Shown piece by piece: positions 18,335-27,105 of a stretch of 64,000 nucleotides of DNA. The notes under the pieces are model-generated. The model was given only the letters and a program-made list of their open reading frames with translations. It was not told the origin of the DNA and ran no database searches. The stretch's first letter is position 1. Every line of letters begins with the position of its first letter. Location of the stretch: assembly GCF_024345225.1 (NCBI RefSeq), contig NZ_BROD01000001.1, forward strand, positions 3,963,501 to 4,027,500. The letters run 5' to 3'. The stretch comes from Clostridium sp. TW13 (lineage in GTDB: Bacteria > Bacillota > Clostridia > Clostridiales > Clostridiaceae). A program made the translations under genes and the position numbers.

Positions 18335-19501
18335 TTATGAAAGAACTTTCATAATAATTTCTGATATATAACTTAGTTCAAATCCACCATTAGGGTACGC
18401 TGATTTTGATAAAACTGAATCTTTTCCGAAAAGCAAGTATGGTACATTTTCACGAGTATGATTAGGAGTTATTAATGGATCATTTCCATGATCAGCAGTG
18501 ATAATTAAGCACTCATCTTCATTTATTTCACTTATTATATTATTAATATTATCATTTATCTTAACTAAGGCTTCTACTCCTCCATTTAAATCTTTAGCAT
18601 GCCCACATAAATCTATTTCCTGCAAATTGATAAAAAATAGTCTATCTTTACTATCATCTTGTTGCTTTATAGAATTAGAAATAAAATTAAATGTTTCATC
18701 TATGCTACTAAACCAATGTTTTTTAAACTTTTCATTATCAAACATATCGGCAGTCTTTCCTACTAAATTGACTTCTACATTCTTTTTTAAAAGTTTTACT
18801 AATGTATTATCAGTTTGCTTACACCAATGATAAACCTTGTAGTTTTCATTATATAAATTTAATGGTGCTACCCTAAATCTTGTAATTACCCTACCATTAA
18901 CTTCTTCCGTATTAATACACTTATAAAGCAATGATAAATCAATGTCATTATTATACATACATATTATTCTTTCAAAATCGGAGTTTTCTCGGATTAGACC
19001 AGCAAATTTTTTTAATTCATCAAAGTCTATTTCTTTCTTTAACGCTAGTAAATTTAAGTTTAACCCCAAATCTGATTCAGCATTGTTTCCTAATATAAAT
19101 TTATCAGATACAAATAATAATCCATTTTCATATCTTATCTCATAACTAGGGTATTCTTCTTTTATTAATCTTATTAAATTATCACATATATCCTCTAAAA
19201 ATACCCTAATAGGCTCTTTGATAACTCTTCCCATCATAGCTTGGTGTCCAATATAACTATCAGCACCTAGATACCCTAACTCTAAATACCCACTTATATA
19301 CTTTTTCCCATTATAATAATTTATTCTCTCATTGTTTCTTCCCTTATTCACCAAATTTCTTATATGATTAATTTTACCGTCAGGATAAGAAGCACTTATT
19401 CTTTCTAATGTATTTGCATCTCTATTAGTTTCATCATAATTCCTATAATCTTTTGTTGCTCCTATTCCTAACGCATCTATTGATAATACATAAACATTCA
19501 T
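18335..19501 (-). CDS. Phosphopentomutase-like alkaline phosphatase superfamily protein
   Basis: The 388-residue protein looks like DeoB phosphopentomutase: SIDALGIGA at the start, YIGHQAMMGR where DeoB has a GHWEMMG motif, DLCGHAKD, TADHGNDP, and NHTRENVPYLLFG, which supply the aspartate and histidine metal ligands of the superfamily. In the loop before GH, which in DeoB carries the phosphorylated threonine, this protein reads ADSYIGH, so the usual Thr is missing. It may be a mutase of altered chemistry or a phosphatase. It overlaps the upstream gene by four bases (ATGA), indicating coupled translation, and it sits in a sugar-nucleotide neighbourhood instead of a nucleoside operon. Confidence 0.75.
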   Translation of the reverse strand: MNVYVLSIDALGIGATKDYRNYDETNRDANTLERISASYPDGKINHIRNLVNKGRNNERINYYNGKKYISGYLELGYLGADSYIGHQAMMGRVIKEPIRVFLEDICDNLIRLIKEEYPSYEIRYENGLLFVSDKFILGNNAESDLGLNLNLLALKKEIDFDELKKFAGLIRENSDFERIICMYNNDIDLSLLYKCINTEEVNGRVITRFRVAPLNLYNENYKVYHWCKQTDNTLVKLLKKNVEVNLVGKTADMFDNEKFKKHWFSSIDETFNFISNSIKQQDDSKDRLFFINLQEIDLCGHAKDLNGGVEALVKINDNINNIISEINEDECLIITADHGNDPLITPNHTRENVPYLLFGKDSVLSKSAYPNGGFELSYISEIIMKVLS

Positions 19502-20043
19502 ATTTCTATACCACTCCTTTTATATATTTGTATAATTTCTTCATCATAATATACAATATTATCCCTAATATTCTTACTATCTGAATTATGACTTTCAAAT
19601 TTTGGAACTACCTTAATAACTTCTCTTTCTAAGATTTCTTCAAATGCATCATTTCTCACAATATCAAATTTTGTTTTTAAAATTGGAAACACAAGATCAT
19701 ATCTATCTTTAGGAAAAGTTTTATTAAATATTGAAGGGAAATATTCGACTCGTTTAACTTCAACTACCTCAACATTATAAACTCCTAAACTTCTAAGTGA
19801 TTTTTCTATAATAACTTTTTTATCATTGTACTTCAATGGAACCTCCAGAACCTTCAAATCACAAGTATCATAAAAATCTCTATATTTTTCTTTAAACTTC
19901 TCTACTTCTTCTGCACCTTCTTTATCTGGATTTACAACTCCCAAAACCAACTTATCATATTTTTCTAAAATAGTTCTTATTGTTTCAAATTGCCCCTTAT
20001 TAAAATAATTATATCTACCAAAACTAACTGCCACTTTTCCCAT
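19498..20043 (-). CDS. Nucleotidyltransferase-like protein lacking HxGH histidines
   Basis: This 181-residue protein begins VAVSFGRYNYFNKGQFETI, then LEKYDKLVLGVVN. The layout matches the first strand, loop and helix of NMN-adenylyltransferase/cytidylyltransferase proteins (GRFQPFHxGH), but both catalytic histidines are replaced, giving NKGQ at residues 15-18. A late segment DSKNIRD could stand in for the family's ISxTxxR. It is translationally coupled to the phosphopentomutase-like gene. It could be a divergent or inactive relative with a binding role. I do not recognise a characterised family for it. Confidence 0.5.
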   Translation of the reverse strand: MGKVAVSFGRYNYFNKGQFETIRTILEKYDKLVLGVVNPDKEGAEEVEKFKEKYRDFYDTCDLKVLEVPLKYNDKKVIIEKSLRSLGVYNVEVVEVKRVEYFPSIFNKTFPKDRYDLVFPILKTKFDIVRNDAFEEILEREVIKVVPKFESHNSDSKNIRDNIVYYDEEIIQIYKRSGIEI

Positions 20044-20597
20044 GTTTATAATCCCTCACTTAAACTTAATAGTACACTAAAATCCTTTTAGAAATATATT
20101 ATGATACTAACTCTTTAACCTAGTTACTCGCTTATATCTCTTAAAGGTATTCAAAACTTTGAATTAATACTCAATCTGATTTAAATTAAGTTTACATATG
20201 TGTTTAATAGTAAAATATATATATAAAATAATATAATTGGTATTTTTTTTGTAAATTACTATCATTTTATGATAGTAATTGTATAAAAACTTCATTAATG
20301 CTCCGCGGTTAAACAATTAATTTCCAAATCATTTAATATTTTACCACTGTGCCAATATTTTTTATAGCTTATATTTTTACTGTATTTACCTATTAATGAA
20401 CTTTTTGTCCATGTTTCTTCGTTTTTCTATCATTTACTTACATTTTCATATATTGACCTTTATACCATTTTTACTTTCATTTTCTACATAAGTTGAAAAA
20501 GTAACTTCCGTTTTTGAATACAAACTGAATTTAGTCTTGTAAAGTGTTTGATATAATTAATTTGATATTTGTCCTTAGCATTTTAGGAGGAACAATT
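20044..20597. other. Long non-coding gap before the transposase remnant
   Basis: No gene is visible. A perfect 11-base inverted repeat with a 5-base loop lies at 20254-20280, preceded on the plus strand by a T run at 20242-20250. Because the T run is 5-prime of the hairpin, this is not a normal plus-strand terminator, and on the minus strand the run becomes A. It may be a relic of a mobile-element end. An excellent ribosome site, AGGAGG, closes the gap at 20585-20590. Confidence 0.4.
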
Positions 20598-21250
20598 ATG
20601 TCAAATTTTAATACAAGCAAAGGAAAACACCTTACAATAGAAGACCGTATCTTAATTGAATATGGATTAGATCAATGCTACTCCTTAAAAGAAATAGCTG
20701 AAAAGGTATCGAAAGACCCAACCACTATTTTAAAGGAAATCAAAAGAAATAGAATCATTAAAAGTACTAATAAGAGACAAAAGGATGTTCTTCGCTGCAC
20801 AAGCCGAAAAAAATTGTGCTAAAACAAACTTATGTAATAAGAATTGCGGAAAGTTTTGTAATAAATGTAAGTTGATAAATTGTTATAGAACTTATAATGA
20901 ATACTCAACAAATAAATGTTACAAGCTTAGCCGTTTCCCCTATGTTTACAACGGGTGTAGTCCTATAACTGCATGCAGCTGTGAAAAGTATATTATAAGG
21001 CTAAAATAGCAGACACTAAATACAAAGATACATTATATTATTATTTCGACAAAAATGCTTTTACAGCTAGGAATATTGATTTGCCTACAAAAGTAAAGTA
21101 TAAACCAAGAAAAAAATCTACATCTCCTATAGTAAGAAATTCAACAGATAGAGTTGGAAGAACTTTCGAGGACTTTATTAAGTTTCTTGAAAATAATCGT
21201 ATGTAGAAATGTGCACACAAAGTGGCAAGGACCAGTCTAAATGGTAATCC
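20598..21250 (+). pseudogene. IS30-type transposase remnant, frameshifted
   Basis: The reading frame opens at the ATG at 20598 after TTTTAGGAGG and encodes KHLTIEDRILIEYGL and SLKEIAEKVSKDPTTILKEI, the N-terminal helix-turn-helix of IS30 family transposases. The frame then shifts near 20790 into a cysteine-rich segment (NCAKTNLCNKNCGKFCNKCK) as found in clostridial IS30-like enzymes. It shifts again near 20990 (ADTKYKDTLYYYFDKNAF, then RVGRTFEDFIKFLENN), and stops interrupt the rest. The DDE catalytic core cannot be read. It is a dead copy; the original element was probably over 1 kb. Confidence 0.75.
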
Positions 21251-21820
21251 CCATTCAAACTAGCCCAAATTTCAATGAACTATTATTTAATATTACAAAA
21301 TCTTTTGCCCAAAAGGTTGTTCTTATGATATCACTTGTATCGAATCATTTGACGCTATGACAAAGAAATAAGAAATTTATATCCCTAAAAATAGAATATA
21401 TGAAAAAGCTAATATAGCTATGGAATATTGGTATTATAGAAAAATATTACATTCTGCTATTAATTATATTAACCCACATCAATGTAAATTAATAGCTACA
21501 GATGTAGCTTAAAAATGTTGGACTTTTTATATCTACTATATTGACATAAAAAGTCCAACGTTAAATAGAAAGCGTTATTAAGATTTGAAGATATGAAAAA
21601 ACAAATAAAAGATTAATACACACTAAAGATAGTTTTAAAACTAAAAAAGGAACCACAGCATACGCTGTAGTTAAAGAAAGTGAGCTTCTCACTGGTATTA
21701 TTCCTTAAGCAACAAAAGCCTTTTAAAAGATTTTTCTACTTAATTAATTAAAAATATATAAGGATAATTTTTAATTAAAAAAGTTAGATACAAAATAGAC
21801 AATGGTAACCTTAAGTAAAA
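21251..21820. other. Degenerate sequence between the transposase remnant and tRNA-Arg
   Basis: This stretch has only broken short frames on the plus strand, such as FCPKGCSYDITCIESFD around 21302-21352 and MEYWYYRKILHSAINYI around 21419-21470, each ended by stops. They look like scraps of decayed genes. A strong hairpin at 21517-21559 is listed separately. No intact gene is visible. Confidence 0.5.
21517..21559. repeat. Perfect 14-base inverted repeat
   Basis: GTTGGACTTTTTAT at 21517-21530 is matched by its exact reverse complement at 21546-21559, with a 15-base spacer. There is no T run on either side, so a simple terminator is unlikely. It may be an element end or a structured relic. Confidence 0.6.
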
Positions 21821-21853
21821 GAAGTGATTTAAACCCAGTGCTTAAATCACTTC
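21821..21853 (-). terminator. Terminator downstream of tRNA-Arg(CCT)
   Basis: A 12-base perfect stem (GAAGTGATTTAA at 21821-21832 with its complement at 21842-21853) and a 9-base loop lie just after the tRNA on the minus strand and are followed there by TTTTACTT. Confidence 0.7.
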
Positions 21854-21864
21854 TCTATTTCATG

Positions 21865-21939
21865 TGGTATCCCCAGTAGGAATCGAACCTACATCTATCC
21901 CTTAGGAGGGGATTATTCTATCCATTTAACTATGAGGAC
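21865..21939 (-). tRNA. tRNA-Arg(CCT)
   Basis: The minus strand folds as a tRNA with acceptor GTCCTCA paired to TGGGGAT, anticodon stem ATCCC/GGGAT and loop CTCCTAA, giving anticodon CCT (Arg, AGG codon). The T-arm has GTTCGATTC and CCA is encoded. Transposase debris lies on its downstream side, and tRNA genes often serve as integration targets, but no duplicated tRNA end was seen. Confidence 0.93.
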
Positions 21940-22027
21940 TCAACAAATTAATTTTAATGCTTTTGTTATACCCTGTCAACGATTAATTTGAGCAGGAGGC
22001 TCTTATGCACTCGGTCTAAGATAGAAA

Positions 22028-22068
22028 ACACCTTATATTAAAATTCCTACAATCTTAATATAAGATGT
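22028..22068 (-). terminator. Terminator of the TetR gene
   Basis: An imperfect 14-base stem (22028-22041 with 22055-22068) lies nine bases after the stop codon on the minus strand and is followed by TTTTCTAT. Confidence 0.6.
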
Positions 22069-22076
22069 TTTTGTGG

Positions 22077-22643
22077 TTATTTTAGTATTCCTTTTAAGCT
22101 AATCTCTAAAACTTGATCTACAACTTCATTTACACTAACTTTATCTTTGTTTAACATTTCATATACTGCGGTGGAAACCATACTACCAAAGAAAGTGAAT
22201 GCCATTAAACTAGAATTTCCTTGTTTAATTATTCCTTCATTCATTGCTATTTTTATCACTTTTTCAATTTCTAAAAAATACTTGCTCAATTCAATTCTAA
22301 TTTCTAATTGTCTGCTTTCTTCTCCCCAAAGCTGGCTAATTAAAACCTTAAAAAATTCTGTATTTTCATATATAAGAGTAAGTTGATTTTTGCATATCTT
22401 TCTTATTTTATCTAGACTGCCTAATCCTGTCTCATTTATACTAGCCAACTCACCTTGCAATGTTTTTATTCCTTCTATTACAACAAACTTAAATATTTCT
22501 TCCTTGCTTTTAAAATGGTAATATAATGTTCCCTTTGCAACTCCAGCTTTCAATGCAATATCATCCATTGTAGCCCCGCTATATCCACACTCTGAAAATT
22601 CTTTTACGGCTGAATCAAAAATAATTCTTTTTGTTTTATTCAT
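22077..22643 (-). CDS. TetR/AcrR family transcriptional regulator
   Basis: The N-terminal DNA-binding domain is clear: IIFDSAVKEFSECGY, ATMDDIALKAGVAKGTLYYHFKSKEEIF. The ligand-binding C-terminal half is divergent, as usual, and helical. The chosen start is the ATG at 22641-22643 with GAGGGTGG five bases upstream, giving 188 residues; a TTG five codons earlier is also in frame. The gene stands alone, with a terminator behind it and no clear target operon. The plus-strand gene across the 460-base gap is phosphatidylserine decarboxylase, so control of membrane-lipid synthesis is possible but only a guess. Confidence 0.88.
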   Translation of the reverse strand: MNKTKRIIFDSAVKEFSECGYSGATMDDIALKAGVAKGTLYYHFKSKEEIFKFVVIEGIKTLQGELASINETGLGSLDKIRKICKNQLTLIYENTEFFKVLISQLWGEESRQLEIRIELSKYFLEIEKVIKIAMNEGIIKQGNSSLMAFTFFGSMVSTAVYEMLNKDKVSVNEVVDQVLEISLKGILK

Positions 22644-22658
22644 CTGTGCCACCCTCAA

Positions 22659-23121
22659 AATAACCTTTAATAAATATAATATAATATCTATTTTTCATTT
22701 CATAATTATTTTAACACATAAATTTGAATAAACTTATATATTTTTATATAATTAATGATCACTTTTGATTATTTTAAACATTTAATTAATTTTATATACT
22801 TTGTAGTTCATATTTTGCATAAAAGCAGAACAAAAACCCCCTTTAAATCTATTAAGCTTAAATATCGGAGACTTAATCTAAATAAAGGGGTCACAGCATT
22901 GATAATAAGTTTTTTGCCCACCTATTATCTCCATGTAAAATATCCCTATTTATAATTTTAAATCATTATTCAAGAAATCTCAATAATTTTTTGAACATTT
23001 TCACATATTTTTTGTTAAATATTCGCAATTAATTTTACATGTTTTTATTAAATCTTTATAATAATTTATTTATAGTATAAAATATTACTATAAATTAAAT
23101 TAATTTCATATGAGGTGTATT
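22659..23121. other. Divergent intergenic region, tetR to psd, with a hairpin
   Basis: This gap lies between divergently transcribed genes and should hold both promoters. An imperfect hairpin spans about 22837-22890: CCCCTTTA pairs with TAAAGGGG and, inside, ATTAAG pairs with CTTAAT. It has no T run. No convincing gene is present; a 66-codon plus-strand frame that runs through the hairpin is probably chance. Confidence 0.45.
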
Positions 23122-24012
23122 ATGCTTAAAATTTATAATAGAAAAACTAAACAATATGATATAGAAAACATAGCTGGAAAGAAATATCTTGAGTGGTGTT
23201 ATAATTCTGCCTTAGGTAGCAATATCACCAAAATATTTATAAGAAAAAAGTTGTTTACTAAACTTTATGGTACCTACTGTGACACTAACTTTAGTAGAAA
23301 GAAAATCAATCCATATATAAAAGACTTTAATATGGATATGTCTATAGCTGAAAAACAAACCTCCGATTTTAAAAATTTCAATGAATTTTTCACCAGAAAA
23401 CTAAAACCTGAAGCCCGCCCATTTTCTAAAGAAAAAGATATTGTAATTTCTCCAGGTGACGGACGATTAACTGCATTTACTGATATAGATGTTTCAAACT
23501 TAGTACAAATCAAAGATATTAAATATTCTCTGAAAGAACTTATTGGTGATAATCCAATACTAGAAGATTACTCTGGTGGTGTCTGTCTTGTGCTAAGACT
23601 TTGTCCTCTTGATTATCATAGATTTCACTTTATAGATAATGGAATCTGCTCAGAAACTCATAAAATTAATGGTCACTATTATTCTGTAAATCCAATTGCC
23701 TTAGATAAAATTCCAAAATTATTTTGCCAGAATAAAAGAGAATGGAGTATTTTCAAATCTGAAAACTTTGGAGATGTTATACATGTAGAAGTCGGGGCTA
23801 CTTGCGTTGGAAGTATAATTCAATCATACACTCCAAATATACCTGTAATAAAAGGTGATGAAAAAGGTTATTTTAAGTTTGGTGGTTCTACAACAATCTT
23901 ATTCTTTAAGAAAAATACTATAACTATAGATGATGATATTTTAGAACAATCTAAACTTGGTTTTGAAACCCTTGTATTAATGGGTGAATCAATAGGAAAA
24001 AGGGATATTTAA
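23122..24012 (+). CDS. psd: Phosphatidylserine decarboxylase
   Basis: This is a class II-like Psd proenzyme of about 296 residues. Visible are the N-terminal [43 protein letters not shown] and the C-terminal self-cleavage site GGST, where the serine becomes the pyruvoyl group. It decarboxylates phosphatidylserine to phosphatidylethanolamine at the membrane. The ATG at 23122 is preceded by GAGGTG at six bases and is preferred over the one at 23110, which would contain the ribosome site. Its last four bases overlap the end of the convergent LacI-type gene. No pssA neighbour is present in the window. Confidence 0.94.
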   Translation: MLKIYNRKTKQYDIENIAGKKYLEWCYNSALGSNITKIFIRKKLFTKLYGTYCDTNFSRKKINPYIKDFNMDMSIAEKQTSDFKNFNEFFTRKLKPEARPFSKEKDIVISPGDGRLTAFTDIDVSNLVQIKDIKYSLKELIGDNPILEDYSGGVCLVLRLCPLDYHRFHFIDNGICSETHKINGHYYSVNPIALDKIPKLFCQNKREWSIFKSENFGDVIHVEVGATCVGSIIQSYTPNIPVIKGDEKGYFKFGGSTTILFFKKNTITIDDDILEQSKLGFETLVLMGESIGKRDI

Positions 24013-25049
24013 ATATCCCTTACTGATTCCCTTTCAACAATATGCACTGGTATTGTTACTATATTATTATTTAAATATTTCTTTATAAATTCTGTATCCT
24101 TATCATTAATCTTCATAATGATATTAACTGCAGTCTCTGCTTTAGTTTGTAAAAATTGATTTATAGTTGTTATCTGAGGAATAAAATATTTTGAATTTCT
24201 TATATTATCAAAACCAATTACTGACTTATCTCTAGGTACGTTAATACTCTTATCATATAAGCCTCTAATAACTCCCATAGCAACAACATCGGATATAGCA
24301 AATATCCCTGTTATATTTTCATCAACTTCTAATATTTTATCTACTGCCTTTATTCCACCTTCATAGCTTACATCAATTTCTATAACCTTTTTTGCATCAA
24401 ACTCAATATCATATTTACTTAATGCCTTCTTATATCCATCAAGTCTATTTCTATGAACTAAGGTATCACTTTTTCCCCCTAATAAAATACACATATTTCT
24501 ATGTCCATTTTTAATAAGGTACTCTGTAGCTAAAAATGCTCCCATATCATCATCTGTATTAATATAATAAAATCTATCACTACTTTGCTTTTGGTCAACA
24601 ACTACTATAGGAATATCAACTGAGCTTAAAGTATCATAAACAAATTTATTAGCAGCTCCTAATACAATTATTCCAGCCAAACTTCCACTGTTTAAGTGCT
24701 TTATAAGTTCCTTTTCTTCATAAATTGAAAGTATCATTGTACTATAACCATTTACTCTTACCTTGTTCTCTACTGAACTTAAAAACTCCAAATAAAATGG
24801 ATTGTCCAAAAGAATAGTATCCTTTTCCTTTTCACTTATAGGTACTATAATTCCTATTATTCTACTTTCCTTTTTTACAAGACTTCTAGCATTTATATTA
24901 GGTTGATATCCTAATCTTTCTATAACCTCTAGAACTCTATTTTTGGTGTTGTCTGTAACTTTATTAATATTATTAATAACATATGATACTGTAGCAATTG
25001 ATACCCCAGCCTCCCTTGCTACATCTTTAATATTAACCTTTTCCCCCAT
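24009..25049 (-). CDS. LacI family transcriptional regulator
   Basis: The 346-residue protein opens with a standard LacI helix-turn-helix and hinge ([20 protein letters not shown], then [18 protein letters not shown]), followed by a periplasmic-binding-like sensor domain ([33 protein letters not shown]). Such proteins repress carbohydrate genes and release DNA when a sugar binds. No sugar operon adjoins it: downstream is psd in the opposite direction and upstream is the Card1-like nuclease gene on the same strand with a 23-base gap. The target is therefore unknown; the nearest sugar genes are 9 kb away. Confidence 0.92.
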   Translation of the reverse strand: MGEKVNIKDVAREAGVSIATVSYVINNINKVTDNTKNRVLEVIERLGYQPNINARSLVKKESRIIGIIVPISEKEKDTILLDNPFYLEFLSSVENKVRVNGYSTMILSIYEEKELIKHLNSGSLAGIIVLGAANKFVYDTLSSVDIPIVVVDQKQSSDRFYYINTDDDMGAFLATEYLIKNGHRNMCILLGGKSDTLVHRNRLDGYKKALSKYDIEFDAKKVIEIDVSYEGGIKAVDKILEVDENITGIFAISDVVAMGVIRGLYDKSINVPRDKSVIGFDNIRNSKYFIPQITTINQFLQTKAETAVNIIMKINDKDTEFIKKYLNNNIVTIPVHIVERESVRDI

Positions 25050-25072
25050 ACTCTCTATCCTCTCGTGATTAT

Positions 25073-26209
25073 TTATTTTATTTTTTTTAAAATACTAGCT
25101 CTTATCTTATTTTTAAAACTTTGTTTATCTCCATCAAAAGTTATTATGTCTATGTCCATTGCCTTAGATCTCTGATTAACTGAAGACTTTAATGGATCTT
25201 TGGTTGCTGCTAAAATCTTCACAACCTTTTCTCCACCTATTTTATGTGAATAAACATTTAACTCATTTAGGGCATTTTCATCATATTTGCAGCTATCTTT
25301 ACAAGATATGCAAATCAATATTCCATCTTTTACTGCAACTACATCTATTTCATTCTTTATTTTTCTTTCGTTTTCATCCCATCGGAATAAAACTCCACTT
25401 TTAACATCATCAATGAAATCTATATCTTCCACTATGTTCTTAGTAAAATTTTCAAACCAACTACCTGTTTTAAATATAAACCCTTTTATAAAATTATTCA
25501 AGAATCTAACTTGCAATAAACGTCCATTTTTCTTAAAAGAAATTTGCTTATATTCTTTAAGGAGGCTTATCATCTTCTCATATACGTATATCTCATCATC
25601 TTGGAGTTTATCTAAATGTATATTTACAATGTATGGATCTGATTGTTCATGTGATATAATATCCGTATTTATAAGACTTTGTTTTATCTTATTCCATACT
25701 TCAACATTGCTTGAAATCAGAAAAGTTAACTTATCAATTATCTTTTCTTTCCCTATATCTGTGGATTCAACAACAATATCTCCATATCCTGTATTTACTA
25801 TATCTTCAATATCTAAATCTACTAGTTCAACTTGCTTTTTCAACATTTCTTCGTTGTTAAAAATCGTAATCTCCCTTTTGCTGACATCCATATACAAAAC
25901 ATCTATGCAACTTTTCATTGATAAATGTAAAATTTCGATACTTAGATACTTTGATGTTAAACTTATATCTATAATACTGTTCCTTTTTCTATATTTTGTC
26001 AATACATTTTTTATATCACTATCTTTTAACTCTATCCATGTAAATATAACACTTGGATATTTTTCTTTAAAATATTGTTCTAACTTCTCTTGTTTATCAT
26101 TACATTTTTCAGAAACAAACACTACTTCCTTAGGTTTAATATATTCTGTAGATAAGATACTTTCTTCATTATTAGTCTCAACAAAATTTATCAAAACTTC
26201 GTAACCCAT
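25073..26209 (-). CDS. Card1/DUF1887-like CARF-nuclease protein
   Basis: The 378-residue protein has the plan of DUF1887 (Card1/Can2): an N-terminal Rossmann-like CARF region (VVFVSEKCNDKQ, IIDISLTSKYLSIEI), a middle linker, and a C-terminal PD-(D/E)XK nuclease with GSWFENF (Glu253), NEIDVVAVKDG (Asp289) and ISCKD (Lys304). In the canonical family the last motif is ExK; here Ser302 stands at the Glu position. Known members are cyclic-oligoadenylate-activated nucleases of type III CRISPR systems. No CRISPR array or cas genes are visible nearby, so it is an orphan. The ATG follows AGGGTGG. Family placement is good; activity is uncertain. Confidence 0.7.
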   Translation of the reverse strand: MGYEVLINFVETNNEESILSTEYIKPKEVVFVSEKCNDKQEKLEQYFKEKYPSVIFTWIELKDSDIKNVLTKYRKRNSIIDISLTSKYLSIEILHLSMKSCIDVLYMDVSKREITIFNNEEMLKKQVELVDLDIEDIVNTGYGDIVVESTDIGKEKIIDKLTFLISSNVEVWNKIKQSLINTDIISHEQSDPYIVNIHLDKLQDDEIYVYEKMISLLKEYKQISFKKNGRLLQVRFLNNFIKGFIFKTGSWFENFTKNIVEDIDFIDDVKSGVLFRWDENERKIKNEIDVVAVKDGILICISCKDSCKYDENALNELNVYSHKIGGEKVVKILAATKDPLKSSVNQRSKAMDIDIITFDGDKQSFKNKIRASILKKIK

Positions 26210-26238
26210 CTAATAACCACCCTTACTATATAATTTAA

Positions 26239-26270
26239 GCCTAGAAACATTGATTATCCTGTTACTAGGC
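26239..26270 (-). terminator. Possible terminator after motB
   Basis: GCCTAG at 26239-26244 pairs with CTAGGC at 26265-26270, extended by a short internal TAACA/TGTT helix. The minus strand after it is AT-rich but has no long T run. It lies between motB and the Card1-like gene. Confidence 0.45.
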
Positions 26271-26313
26271 AAATTATTTTTGTTATTAGTATGCTACTTT
26301 ATTTAATTATTTA

Positions 26314-27093
26314 TTAATTTTTATCTTCTGTATTATTAAACTTAGAATTTAAAATTACAATATCTACTCTTCTGTTTTTACTTCTTCCTGCATCGGTGCT
26401 ATTACTTGCAACTGGTCTTTGATCTGCATATCCTACAGATGATAATCTAGCTGCATCAAGCTTAGTATTTTCAACTAAATATTGCACAACATTTGCAGCC
26501 CTGACTGATGATAATTGCCAATTTGAATTGAACTGAGCTGTATTTATTGGAAGACTATCTGTATGTCCCTCTACTCTAATATAATTATTAATTTTACTTA
26601 AAATATTGGCAATGGAATTTAACTTATTCCTCATATCATCCTTAAGTTCTGCCTTACCACTTTCAAAAAATATATTATCTTTAAAACTTATTACAAGTCC
26701 TCTCTCTTGTATAGTAGTAGATACGCTGCCCTTTAAACTTGAATTATTAACTAACTTATCAACTTCAGCTTGAATTTCATCCAACTTTTCTTCTTCACTT
26801 TGCTTTTTCGTTGTTTCTGCTTGTTTAGTTGCATTACTTGATGTAGTTGCCGTCCCATTTGCCTTACCTGTTGATATTACAGCTGTACCACCAGTTGTTT
26901 CTTTGCTCACAAGATTTTTACCATCAGTTCCAAATGCAACTTGCATTGACTTTGTAACCTCTTCTAGCTTTTTTTGATTCACATTACTTGAAGCATAAAG
27001 AACAACAAAGAATACCATTAATAATGTTATTAAATCTAAATAGGTTAACATCCATCTTTCATTATTGGGTTCCTTTTTAGGTTTCTTTTTCAT
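26314..27093 (-). CDS. motB: Flagellar motor stator protein MotB
   Basis: The 259-residue protein has one N-terminal membrane segment (MLTYLDLITLLMVFFVVLY) with the proton-channel aspartate in it. A Thr/Ser/Lys/Gln-rich linker follows at about residues 60-115. The C-terminal OmpA-like peptidoglycan-binding domain carries VEGHTDSLP, NWQLSSVRAANVVQYL and NRRVDIVIL. It anchors the stator to the cell wall. AAGGAGG precedes the ATG and motA lies 12 bases upstream on the same strand. No flagellar structural or chemotaxis genes are in the window. Confidence 0.95.
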   Translation of the reverse strand: MKKKPKKEPNNERWMLTYLDLITLLMVFFVVLYASSNVNQKKLEEVTKSMQVAFGTDGKNLVSKETTGGTAVISTGKANGTATTSSNATKQAETTKKQSEEEKLDEIQAEVDKLVNNSSLKGSVSTTIQERGLVISFKDNIFFESGKAELKDDMRNKLNSIANILSKINNYIRVEGHTDSLPINTAQFNSNWQLSSVRAANVVQYLVENTKLDAARLSSVGYADQRPVASNSTDAGRSKNRRVDIVILNSKFNNTEDKN

Positions 27094-27105
27094 TTCTTAG
27101 CCTCC

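Noticed and set aside
20242..20280. T run plus hairpin that could be a terminator
   Set aside because: The T run lies before, not after, the stem on the plus strand and becomes an A run on the minus strand, so it cannot work as a usual intrinsic terminator in either direction.
22755..22955. A 66-codon plus-strand frame upstream of psd
   Set aside because: It runs through an imperfect hairpin, lacks a ribosome site and shows no recognisable features.
25287..26204. A 305-codon plus-strand frame
   Set aside because: It is antisense to the Card1-like gene, rich in Ser, Phe, Ile and Leu as expected from the reverse of coding DNA, and has no family motifs.
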